Assembly: GCA_947375185.1 (NCBI GenBank)
Contig: CANCEU010000006.1
Coordinates: forward strand, 1 to 64,000
Length of the DNA: 64,000 nt
From: Chitinophagaceae bacterium
Lineage (GTDB): Bacteria; Bacteroidota; Bacteroidia; Chitinophagales; Chitinophagaceae
Reading direction: 5' to 3'
The position numbers were made by a program, and so were the translations under genes. Each line of letters starts with the position of its first letter. The first letter of the stretch is position 1. Below are positions 53,440-61,788 of this stretch, one piece after another. Below the pieces are notes generated by a model. It made no database searches and had not been told where the DNA came from. It was given only the letters and a program-made list of their open reading frames with translations.

Positions 53440-55112
53440 ATATTAAATTCCGATTGAACATAATATAATCGATTGATGGCATTTCCAAAATTAATTGCAT
53501 TAAAGTTTTCTAATTTAATCAATCTCTTTTGAGGAATATAGTCTGCAGGTAAAAAATCAAAATTTTGTCCTTGGTATTTAAAATGCAATGGTTGGTCAAA
53601 ACCTTTTACACAGTTTTTCCATTGATAAGTTAATATTTTTTCTTTACTGTCATAACTATAAGAGAAGGTTGGAATTTGAATTGTCCTTAAGTATTGGTCA
53701 AATACTTTACTAAAATTGATACCAGACTTTTGTGATATATAATTTTCAATTTGATCTGTAGTCACTGTTTGATGATAAAAATCTTTATTTAGTCCGATTA
53801 ATATTGATCTGAATAAACTGTCATTATTTATAGATGCTCTAATACTATGTAACATCACAGCACCTTTTGCATACATATCACTACTTCCTTCATTATTTAC
53901 TCCGTAATTACCTATGATAGGAATATCGTTTTGAATTCTTTTTCTTAAACCATATGTGTAATCATTTCCTGCTTCTTTGCCGTAATAATATTCGGTGAAT
54001 AAGGTTTCTGAATAACTTGTAAACCCTTCATGCACCCACATATCCGCAATATCCTTAGTGGTAATATTATTGGCAAACCATTCATGTCCACTTTCATGCA
54101 CGATGATATAATCCCATTTTAGTCCCCAGCCTGATCCAGATAAATCGCGGCCCAAATATCCATTCGCAAATTTATTACCATATGCAATGGCGGATTGGTG
54201 TTCCATACCTAAATGAGGACTTTGTATAATTTGATAACCATCCTTATAAAATGGATAGGGGCCAAACCAATATTCAAATGCTTTTAACATTTCTGGTACC
54301 TGTGTATATTGTTTTCTTGCTTTTGCAGAATCTTCTCTTAAAGCCCAATAGTGTACATCCAAATCGCCTTTTAATCCTTTGTAATTTTCACTCCAACCAA
54401 TATAGTCTCCAATATAGGGTATGATATTATAATTATTAATTGGATTGGTTACTTGCCAACTATAAAAATTTGGCCTGTCCTCCTTTTTAGGTCTTCCATT
54501 AGAAATTAATTTTAAACCATCAGGGATTTTCATAGAAACACTAGCCCCTTGGTCGGGCTCGTCTAGCTGAATGTCCTTGCAAGGATACCAAACCGAAGCA
54601 CCAAGTCCTTGACAAGCTACAGAAACCCATGGTTTACCGTTTGCATCTTTTTTCCAAATCCATCCTCCATCCCATGGCGGACGCACCGCTTCACGTGGGA
54701 CACCATGGTAATAAATGTATAAAACAAATTCATTTTTTAAATTGGTTGGGCCAGGATCTACTAAAGCAATATTTTCATTTCTAACAAATGAAACTTTAGT
54801 TGAGTTTAAATCTGCAAACTCATATCCTGGGGTAGCGTTATTAATTTTAATGCTATCAATAATTAAGGGCTGTTGTAAGTCCACTTGAATTTTCTTAGCA
54901 GCTTTTACTTGTTTTGCTTTCCAAATAACAACACCATCAATTGATTTTTTTTCAATATTGGGCTCTACATATATGTGGTATTTTAAAATATCAAACCAAT
55001 CTCTATTTTCATTTAAACTTCCACGAAGGGTATCGGCTTTTGTAAATACGGGTTGTGCAGTTGCCGACAATATCAATAGGAATAGGAAAATGGAGCATGT
55101 AATTTGTTTCAT
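53424..55112 (-). CDS. Secreted M1 family metallopeptidase
   Basis: The 562-residue protein has a signal peptide (MKQITCSIFLFLLILSATAQ) and a gluzincin zinc site: His339-Glu340-x2-His343 (HESGHEW) with Glu362 in WVHEGF as third ligand. The exopeptidase motif reads LGMEHQSAIAY in place of GAMEN. It lacks the C-terminal helical domain of large M1 aminopeptidases, as do other short Bacteroidota members. It should trim peptides in the periplasm or outside. msrA lies 62 bp upstream on the same strand. Confidence 0.92.
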   Translation of the reverse strand: MKQITCSIFLFLLILSATAQPVFTKADTLRGSLNENRDWFDILKYHIYVEPNIEKKSIDGVVIWKAKQVKAAKKIQVDLQQPLIIDSIKINNATPGYEFADLNSTKVSFVRNENIALVDPGPTNLKNEFVLYIYYHGVPREAVRPPWDGGWIWKKDANGKPWVSVACQGLGASVWYPCKDIQLDEPDQGASVSMKIPDGLKLISNGRPKKEDRPNFYSWQVTNPINNYNIIPYIGDYIGWSENYKGLKGDLDVHYWALREDSAKARKQYTQVPEMLKAFEYWFGPYPFYKDGYQIIQSPHLGMEHQSAIAYGNKFANGYLGRDLSGSGWGLKWDYIIVHESGHEWFANNITTKDIADMWVHEGFTSYSETLFTEYYYGKEAGNDYTYGLRKRIQNDIPIIGNYGVNNEGSSDMYAKGAVMLHSIRASINNDSLFRSILIGLNKDFYHQTVTTDQIENYISQKSGINFSKVFDQYLRTIQIPTFSYSYDSKEKILTYQWKNCVKGFDQPLHFKYQGQNFDFLPADYIPQKRLIKLENFNAINFGNAINRLYYVQSEFNINLAK

Positions 55113-55174
55113 ATCAATTGCAAATAGTAAAAAGAAAATTTGATTTTAAAATACAGAAAACTGTATTGGGCTGC

Positions 55175-55837
55175 TTAATGATTAGTGTCTTTTTTCAATT
55201 TAGCTTTAAACACTTTTTCAAATTTTTCCAACTTTGGACCAATTACATAACGACAATATCCTTGATTGGTGTTGTCATTATAATAGTTTTGGTGATAGCT
55301 TTCGGCAGCGTAAAATTTAGTAAAAGCAGTAATTTCAGTAATAATGGGTTTGTCCCAAGCTTTAGCGGCAGCCAATTCAGCCTTATACTTTTCAGCCAGG
55401 TCTCTTTGGTGTTCGTTATGGTAAAATACGGCACTACGATATTGCGGACCCACATCATTTCCTTGTTGGTTAGGTGTTGTTGGATCATGGGTTTTCCAAA
55501 AAACAGCTAAAATGTCATCTAAGCTAATTTTAGTGGTATCGTAAGTAATTTGACATACCTCGGCATGTCCCGTAGTTTTATCACACACTTGCTCATAAGT
55601 TGGATTTTCAATATGACCACCACTATAACCGCTAGTCACTTTAACAACGCCTTCTAGTCTTTGATAAATGGCTTCGGTACACCAAAAGCAGCCTGATCCA
55701 AGTGTAATTGTTTCTGTATTTGTCATGTTGATATTATTTGTGGATTTGTCTTTTTTGTTGGATTTATTTGATTGTGCGCAGGCTTGAAGGCCAAACAATG
55801 CGGTTAATATGAATAATCCAGTAATTATTGATTTCAT
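55175..55837 (-). CDS. msrA: Peptide-methionine (S)-S-oxide reductase lipoprotein
   Basis: The 220-residue protein has a lipobox (LQAC, Cys20), a Lys/Asn/Ser-rich spacer and an MsrA domain from about residue 43. The catalytic Cys50 is in GCFWCTE, and GYCRYVIGPKL provides a likely recycling Cys. It repairs oxidised methionine in envelope proteins. The lipid anchor means electrons must come across the inner membrane; the periplasmic donor is not in view. The M1 peptidase gene follows after 62 bp, perhaps in the same transcript. Confidence 0.94.
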   Translation of the reverse strand: MKSIITGLFILTALFGLQACAQSNKSNKKDKSTNNINMTNTETITLGSGCFWCTEAIYQRLEGVVKVTSGYSGGHIENPTYEQVCDKTTGHAEVCQITYDTTKISLDDILAVFWKTHDPTTPNQQGNDVGPQYRSAVFYHNEHQRDLAEKYKAELAAAKAWDKPIITEITAFTKFYAAESYHQNYYNDNTNQGYCRYVIGPKLEKFEKVFKAKLKKDTNH

Positions 55838-55911
55838 AAGTAAGGTATGAGGGTGTAAAATAAAACAATCTGCCTTTATATTTGTTCAAAGGGTGTTAAT
55901 GTTTATTTAAG

Positions 55912-55919
55912 TAAATTTG
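55912..55919 (+). promoter_or_regulatory. -7 element of mutS2
   Basis: TAAATTTG fits TAnnTTTG, 15 bp before the ATG at 55935. It contains the in-frame TTG at 55917, which is therefore not the start. A second TATATTTG lies at 55877-55884. Confidence 0.55.
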
Positions 55920-55934
55920 CAGCCTAATAATTAT

Positions 55935-58130
55935 ATGAGAGTTTACCCCGAAAATGCCTTAACCCAATTAGAATTTGATAAAATCACTGCCATTTTATTG
56001 GGGCATTGTCAAACCAATATAGGTAAAGAGTTGGTGGAGGAAATGCGGATCCACACCCATTTAAAATATATTCAATCTGCGTTAAAGCAAACTGAGGAGT
56101 ATAAATATATTAAATCGGCAAATCAATATTTCCCTTCAGATTTTGTGTTGGATATAAGAAGAGATTTAAAATTATTAGGTATTCCTGGTGCCCAATTAAC
56201 TGGAGAGCAATGGTTATTAGTGCGCAGATTAGCTGAACATGCAGGTAATTTATACAAGTGGTTTGATTCCGAACGTATGCAGGCCTATGCCAATATGTAT
56301 GAAGTGATTGGGGATAGTTATTATGAAAAAGCAATTGTAGAAAGTATTGATGAAGTAATTGACGAAAGAGGTAATGTTAAAGACAATGCATCGGATGATT
56401 TAGCAAAAATTAGAATGCAATTGTATAAAAAACGTCAAGAATTAAGACGCATTTTTGACAAAGTTATACATCGTTTAGCAAAAGCAGGATATACCGCAGA
56501 TATTGATGAGAGTTTTAGCAATGGACGTAGGGTGGTTGCAGTATTTTCAGAGTATAAGCGACAAGTGAAAGGATTCTTGCATGGAGAAAGTGATAGTCGA
56601 AAAACAGCGTTCATTGAACCTGAGGAAACAATTGAGTTGAATAATGAATTGTATGGTTTAGAACAAGATGAACAGAAAGAGGTCCAAAGGGTATTGAGAT
56701 TACTCACAACCCAATTAGCGCCTTATTCAACCTTGTTGTTAAGTTATATTCAAATGGTGGGCATATTTGATTTTATTCGTGCCAAAGCAATACTAGCTAT
56801 TGATATGAATGCGCATATGCCGATGGTTCAAAATAATGCAACTTCTCAGTTGATTGATGCGTATCATCCATTATTGTATTTGTATAATAAAGTATCAGGT
56901 AAAAAAACTATCCCAGTTAATTTACACTTGGATGATGAAGCACGCATACTAATAATTAGTGGACCCAATGCTGGTGGTAAAACAGTTTCCATGAAAACAT
57001 TAGGATTGAATCAAGTGATGTTACAAAGTGGATTATTGGTGCCAATGAATCCAACTTCACAAATGGGTATTTACAAACAATTATTTATACAATTAGGAGA
57101 TACCCAGAATTTGGCTTTTGAGTTAAGTACCTATTCGAGTCACTTAATGCACATGAAACATTTCATTGAAAATGCCAATGGTAAAACAATGTTCTTTATC
57201 GATGAATTAGGAAGTGGGTCTGATCCTCATTTAGGAGGTGCTTTTGCCGAAGTTATTTTGGAAGAATTGTCTCATAAACATGCTCAAGGAATTGTGACTA
57301 CGCATTATTTGAATTTAAAAGTAATGGCTAATCATAACAAGGGTATTGTAAATGGAGCCATGCAATTTGATGAAGTAAAACTAGAGCCATTGTATCAGTT
57401 AGTAATTGGTAAACCGGGAAGTTCATACACTTTTGCTATTGCTGAAAGAATTGGGTTGCCTAAACATTTAATTAATAGAGCCCGTAAATTGGTGGATACG
57501 CATCATTTTGAATTGGATAAATTATTGAATAGAACAGAGCAGGATTTGCAATTGGTGCAGCAAGAACGAAAAGAGCTACATAAAAAATTGAAAGAGAATG
57601 ACAGCTTAAAACATTCCCTTCAACAAATGCTAGACAAAGAAAAACATCATCAACAAATTAGTTTATTGAAAGAACAAAATAGAGTTGCAGAGGAAAAATT
57701 TGCCTACAATAAGGATATGGAAAGGCAATTAAAACAAATTGCATTGGATTGGAAGAAGAGCGAGAAGAAAGAGGAAGTGATGAAGAACTTATACAATTTG
57801 TTATTCAAAAAAAATGATGCAATTGTTATTAATAAATTAGCTAAAAAAGTAGATAAAAACTTTAAAGAAACCAATGCACCAATTGTTGTTGGAGCAACAG
57901 TGAAATTAAAAAAGAATTATCAAGTAGGTGAAGTGTTGGAAATAAAAGGGAAGCGTGCCATCGTAAAAGTAGGGCAGTTGCCTATGAACATTGATTTAGT
58001 AGATTTAATGGTGGTTGAAGAGATTGCGCAGCAATCGACAGATAATAAAAAACCGGCGTCAAATGCACCGAATAATAAAACTGCAACACCTGTGCCAAAA
58101 ACTAATAGTCATATAAAAAATAAAAAATAG
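55935..58130 (+). CDS. mutS2: MutS2 family ATPase without Smr domain
   Basis: The 731-residue protein has the MutS2 core, clamp and ATPase domains. Walker A is GPNAGGKT (343-350), Walker B FFIDELGSGSDP, followed by TTHYLNLKVMA. Next come a long coiled coil (about 500-610) and a KOW-like piece (VGATVKLKKNYQVGEVLEI). The usual C-terminal Smr nuclease domain is missing; the chain ends in a Lys/Asn/Pro/Thr-rich tail. In other bacteria MutS2 resolves collided ribosomes or suppresses recombination, often through Smr. YhcH and pirin genes follow at 4 and 10 bp. Confidence 0.9.
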   Translation: MRVYPENALTQLEFDKITAILLGHCQTNIGKELVEEMRIHTHLKYIQSALKQTEEYKYIKSANQYFPSDFVLDIRRDLKLLGIPGAQLTGEQWLLVRRLAEHAGNLYKWFDSERMQAYANMYEVIGDSYYEKAIVESIDEVIDERGNVKDNASDDLAKIRMQLYKKRQELRRIFDKVIHRLAKAGYTADIDESFSNGRRVVAVFSEYKRQVKGFLHGESDSRKTAFIEPEETIELNNELYGLEQDEQKEVQRVLRLLTTQLAPYSTLLLSYIQMVGIFDFIRAKAILAIDMNAHMPMVQNNATSQLIDAYHPLLYLYNKVSGKKTIPVNLHLDDEARILIISGPNAGGKTVSMKTLGLNQVMLQSGLLVPMNPTSQMGIYKQLFIQLGDTQNLAFELSTYSSHLMHMKHFIENANGKTMFFIDELGSGSDPHLGGAFAEVILEELSHKHAQGIVTTHYLNLKVMANHNKGIVNGAMQFDEVKLEPLYQLVIGKPGSSYTFAIAERIGLPKHLINRARKLVDTHHFELDKLLNRTEQDLQLVQQERKELHKKLKENDSLKHSLQQMLDKEKHHQQISLLKEQNRVAEEKFAYNKDMERQLKQIALDWKKSEKKEEVMKNLYNLLFKKNDAIVINKLAKKVDKNFKETNAPIVVGATVKLKKNYQVGEVLEIKGKRAIVKVGQLPMNIDLVDLMVVEEIAQQSTDNKKPASNAPNNKTATPVPKTNSHIKNKK

Positions 58131-58134
58131 TACA

Positions 58135-58590
58135 ATGATACTTGACGATTTAAATAATATCAATAAATATGTAGCGATACATCCTCGATTTGAAAAAGCT
58201 TTTGCTTATTTAAGTGCTACTGATTTTGAAAAAATAAAGCCAGGAAAATACCAGATTGATGGGGATCACATTTATGCAATGGTAGTGAATGATGATGCCG
58301 TGGCGATGTTGGATTCAACTTCAGAATTTGAATGCCATAATACTTATATAGATATTCAATATGTTTTCGGTGGGGTAGAAACAGTTGGCTATAAATCTCG
58401 ATTGACCTGTGTGGAACCAAGAGGAGAGTATGATGCTAAGAAAGATGTCTTATTTTATGAAGATGCCCCTGATTTCTTTTTTAAATTATTTCCTGGTCAG
58501 TTCGGTATTTATTTTCCAGATGATGTACATGCCCCTATGATAGGTCAAGGAAAGATTCGAAAAGTGGTTATGAAAATTAGAGTTAATTAA
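58135..58590 (+). CDS. YhcH/YjgK/YiaL family protein
   Basis: The 151-residue protein belongs to the DUF386 beta-barrel family (HPRFEKAFAYL, YIDIQYVFGGVETVGY, FPGQFGIYFPDDVHAP). The His and Glu residues in these motifs bind metal in known structures. Some members act in sialic acid or sugar-acid use as anomerases or similar. No sugar genes surround it here. It starts 4 bp after mutS2 and is surely co-transcribed. Confidence 0.92.
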   Translation: MILDDLNNINKYVAIHPRFEKAFAYLSATDFEKIKPGKYQIDGDHIYAMVVNDDAVAMLDSTSEFECHNTYIDIQYVFGGVETVGYKSRLTCVEPRGEYDAKKDVLFYEDAPDFFFKLFPGQFGIYFPDDVHAPMIGQGKIRKVVMKIRVN

Positions 58591-58600
58591 ATTATATTCA

Positions 58601-59482
58601 ATGTCAGTTAAACAAGTTGAAATGGTGTTGGCTCCAAGGGAGCCACACTATGTTGGAGATGGTTTTAGAGTACATAATTTTATTCCTAGTGGATATGGAT
58701 TAACAATGCAGCGAATGGATCCTTTTATCATGTTAGACTACGGTGCTAAGTTTTATTTTCCACCTAGCCCAAGTAAAGCAAAAGGAGTTGGTGTGCATCC
58801 ACATAGAGGTTTTGAAACAGTGACTGTTGCTTATAAAGGAAGTGTAGCTCATCATGATAGTAGTGGTGGAGGTGGCGTAATTGCCGAAGGGGATGTTCAA
58901 TGGATGACTGCAGCAAGTGGCGTTTTGCATAAAGAATACCATAGTGAACAATTTAGCAAAACGGGTGGGGATTTTCAAATGGTGCAATTATGGGTGAATT
59001 TACCTGCTAAGGATAAAATGAGTACACCTAAGTATCAAGCAATTTCCAACGCACAAATTCCTAAAATTAAAATTGCAAATAACGGAGGTGAAGTGGAAGT
59101 GATTGCGGGAAACTTTCAAGGTAATGCAGGTGCTGCTACCACATTTTCTCCTATACATATGTTGAATGCTAAGTTTAATAAAGGTGGTGAAGCTAGTTTT
59201 AATTTTCCTGCACATTTTAATACGGGTTTATTAGTTATTGAAGGTTCTGTAATGGTAAATGAAACTGAGGATGTACCTTTGGATCATTTTGCATTATTTG
59301 CCAATGCTGGGGAATCCATAACAGTGAAAGCTTCTGAAGATAGTATCGTTTTAATATTATCTGGTGAACCTTTAAGAGAACCCATTGCAGCACATGGTCC
59401 TTTTGTAATGAATACACGCGCCGAAATTTTACAAGCCTTCGAAGACTATGAAAATGGCAAATTCGGGGAGTTAGAAGATTAA
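58601..59482 (+). CDS. Pirin family protein
   Basis: The 293-residue bicupin protein has the pirin signs DPFIMLDYG, GVHPHRGFETVTVAYKG and the metal-binding HH region (AHHDSSGGGG, AASGVLHKEYH). Pirins bind iron and have been linked to quercetin dioxygenation and to redox control; the role here is unknown. It lies 10 bp after the YhcH gene as the third gene of the mutS2 unit. Confidence 0.95.
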   Translation: MSVKQVEMVLAPREPHYVGDGFRVHNFIPSGYGLTMQRMDPFIMLDYGAKFYFPPSPSKAKGVGVHPHRGFETVTVAYKGSVAHHDSSGGGGVIAEGDVQWMTAASGVLHKEYHSEQFSKTGGDFQMVQLWVNLPAKDKMSTPKYQAISNAQIPKIKIANNGGEVEVIAGNFQGNAGAATTFSPIHMLNAKFNKGGEASFNFPAHFNTGLLVIEGSVMVNETEDVPLDHFALFANAGESITVKASEDSIVLILSGEPLREPIAAHGPFVMNTRAEILQAFEDYENGKFGELED

Positions 59483-59555
59483 AATAGAATTAGTTCTATA
59501 GATTGTTGTAAAATGAAATTACAAAAGAATCAAAAGCTGCTTAATTTTACACTCT

Positions 59556-60950
59556 ATGAAATTATTCCGTATTTGTATCTTTTTTCTAGTATTCGCACTT
59601 TTAAGCAAGGTATCATCTGCTCAATTTTTGTTAAAGATTAAATCAAGTAATACCATTGATAGTATCGCTTATTTAAGAGGGGTTGCATTTGATGAAAAAA
59701 ATTTTATTCCAAAAGATACGATCCTTCTTTACAAAGGAAATAATACTATCAAAAATAGTAAACCAATAATTGGTGGGATCTACTATTTGTATTTTCCTAA
59801 AAGTAAACAAAAAGTATTTTTTGCTATAGAGAATAAGGATACATTAAATATTTCATTTACAGATGATAATTATTTAAAAACGGTAGTTACGAAATCTGCA
59901 AAAAATGATAGTTTCTTTGCATATCAAAGATTAGAAAAAGATTTGTCAAGCTATGATTCATTATATGATTCGCAGATAAAACAAGGAAGAAAATTTAATT
60001 CAATACAAAAAACTGCATTCTTTCAACCTAAGAATTTTCAATTGACAATTGCTAGAAATAGAATAATGAAATTACTCAAACCAGAATCTGCATTATATAT
60101 CTATTTTGATGTATTAAATAAGTTAGATGTTTCTATCCCAAGTAAGAAAAATTATAATGGGAGAGTACAGTTCTTTAAAAGTATTGATATTAATTCACCA
60201 AAATTATTATTTACGCCTACCCTAAAACAAGTATTCACAGAATATCTTTCTTACTATCCGTTGCAAGCAGATTCAATTATCAAAGGGGTAGATTCAATCA
60301 TGTTAAAATTGGATTGTAAAAGTAAATCATATCCATATACATTTGATTATCTAATTAAGCTCCTTAAGAATAGAGATATTCAAAATAATACAAATGCTTA
60401 TTCATACTTCATTAAAAAATATGTAAAAGAAAATAAGTGTAAATTTTTAGATCCAAAATTAGAGAAACAATTATTAGAAGACTTTGCGAAAGTAGAAGCA
60501 TTGAAATTACAGGATACCTCAGTCAATATGATACTTAAAGACACTGCTGGAAATGATAGGAGTCTGTATCAGTTCGCTGATAAATTTGATTACACCCTTA
60601 TTACATTCTTTGATCCCACTTGTGCTCATTGTATGGTTGAATTACCAAAAATGGATAGCATTATACGCGTAATTGAAAAGCAATTGGTGTTGAATATAGG
60701 TAAGTTTACGGTTTGTAATGATATGATGACTCAACCTTTAATATGGAAGGCTTTCATCAATGATCATCATTTAGATCATAATTATATGCATGTGAGTTTA
60801 GGTAATGATAATGAAATTCGCAAAGCCTACGATGCTTATACTAATCCATTATTTTATCTAATTGATAACCATGGTAAGTTAATTGGTAAAAAGATAAGTG
60901 TAAATACCATAAAAAATGTAATAACTGGCTATCTTCAAAATGGTAAATAA
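59556..60950 (+). CDS. Secreted thioredoxin-fold protein (TlpA/ResA-like)
   Basis: The 464-residue protein has a signal peptide (MKLFRICIFFLVFALLSKVSSAQ), an N-terminal beta-rich region like DUF4369, a helical middle and a C-terminal thioredoxin fold with CAHC (356-359) in FFDPTCAHCMVELPKMD. This order is common in Bacteroidota envelope thiol-disulfide proteins. The CxxC suggests reduction or isomerisation of disulfides in the periplasm. The partner is unknown. A weak -7 (TAATTTTA) lies just before the start. Confidence 0.85.
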   Translation: MKLFRICIFFLVFALLSKVSSAQFLLKIKSSNTIDSIAYLRGVAFDEKNFIPKDTILLYKGNNTIKNSKPIIGGIYYLYFPKSKQKVFFAIENKDTLNISFTDDNYLKTVVTKSAKNDSFFAYQRLEKDLSSYDSLYDSQIKQGRKFNSIQKTAFFQPKNFQLTIARNRIMKLLKPESALYIYFDVLNKLDVSIPSKKNYNGRVQFFKSIDINSPKLLFTPTLKQVFTEYLSYYPLQADSIIKGVDSIMLKLDCKSKSYPYTFDYLIKLLKNRDIQNNTNAYSYFIKKYVKENKCKFLDPKLEKQLLEDFAKVEALKLQDTSVNMILKDTAGNDRSLYQFADKFDYTLITFFDPTCAHCMVELPKMDSIIRVIEKQLVLNIGKFTVCNDMMTQPLIWKAFINDHHLDHNYMHVSLGNDNEIRKAYDAYTNPLFYLIDNHGKLIGKKISVNTIKNVITGYLQNGK

Positions 60951-60972
60951 TTCGTTATTAAACATAATTGTT

Positions 60973-60980
60973 TAAATTTG
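60973..60980 (+). promoter_or_regulatory. -7 element of the DUF1573 gene
   Basis: TAAATTTG fits TAnnTTTG, 19 bp before the ATG. Confidence 0.5.
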
Positions 60981-60999
60981 TAATCATAAAATTAATAAT

Positions 61000-61395
61000 A
61001 TGAAATCTATTTTATTTGCTGCTTTACTAGTTTTTGGTGCACTGAATTTAAATGCTCAAAATACTCCTGCACAAACTGATATTACAAAAGTGTTGAAGTT
61101 TACCAATGATAACTATGATATGGGAAAAATTACTTATGGTAAACCAACTGAGTTTAAAGTTGATATTGAAAATATTAGCGCAGCACCAATTACAATTGAT
61201 AATGTAATGGTGGGTTGTGGTTGTACTACGCCTAAATATGAAAAAGGTCAAGTGATTGCACCAGGGGCACATGCATCGATTGTACTTGGATTTAATGGTG
61301 CTGCAGTTGGCAATTTTACTAAAATGGCAACTATTTTTTTTAATGGTAATTTAAATAAGCAAGTTAGCTTTCACGGAGAAGGAGTTCAACAATAG
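61000..61395 (+). CDS. DUF1573 domain secreted protein
   Basis: The 131-residue protein has a signal peptide (MKSILFAALLVFGALNLNAQ) and one DUF1573 Ig-like domain of about 95 residues. The stretch ENISAAPITIDNVMVGCGCTTPKYEK holds the family's CGC pair (Cys73, Cys75). The family is abundant in Bacteroidota but its function is not known. It has its own -7 element and terminator. Confidence 0.9.
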   Translation: MKSILFAALLVFGALNLNAQNTPAQTDITKVLKFTNDNYDMGKITYGKPTEFKVDIENISAAPITIDNVMVGCGCTTPKYEKGQVIAPGAHASIVLGFNGAAVGNFTKMATIFFNGNLNKQVSFHGEGVQQ

Positions 61396-61414
61396 ATAAA
61401 AATCTAATATATGT

Positions 61415-61445
61415 AATAGGTCATCCATTGGGTGACCTATTTTTG
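61415..61445 (+). terminator. Terminator of the DUF1573 gene
   Basis: A 9-bp perfect stem (61415-61423 with 61433-61441, core ATAGGTCA/TGACCTAT) with a 9-nt loop leads into four to five T. Confidence 0.88.
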
Positions 61446-61552
61446 TTTATTAGCTACTAGGATTAGCCACGCAATTTGTCAAAACTTGTCATTAAAGCAA
61501 GCTTTATGCCACGTTTTTCGAAATGTGTTGTCACTTCGTGACTTTTGAAAAC

Positions 61553-61579
61553 AAAAAAACCACGATAAATCGTGGTTTT
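61553..61579 (-). terminator. Terminator of tRNA-Ser
   Basis: An 11-bp perfect stem (61556-61566 with 61569-61579, core ACCACGAT/ATCGTGGT) is followed by a T-run on the minus strand, ten bases after the tRNA. Confidence 0.88.
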
Positions 61580-61588
61580 GTAACTGGT

Positions 61589-61676
<88 letters not shown>

Positions 61677-61788
61677 GCGGCAAATGTAGGATACGAAAAC
61701 GAATTATACAAAAAATATTGACTTTTTATTCCTTTAAACAAAATACCTAATTAATTGACTACCATGTATCTTTACAAAAAAGGAGTAA

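Noticed and set aside
61530-61542. GTCAC/GTGAC hairpin near the tRNA-Ser terminator
   Set aside because: It is a 5-bp stem with a 3-nt loop and little T-run, and no gene ends nearby on the matching strand.
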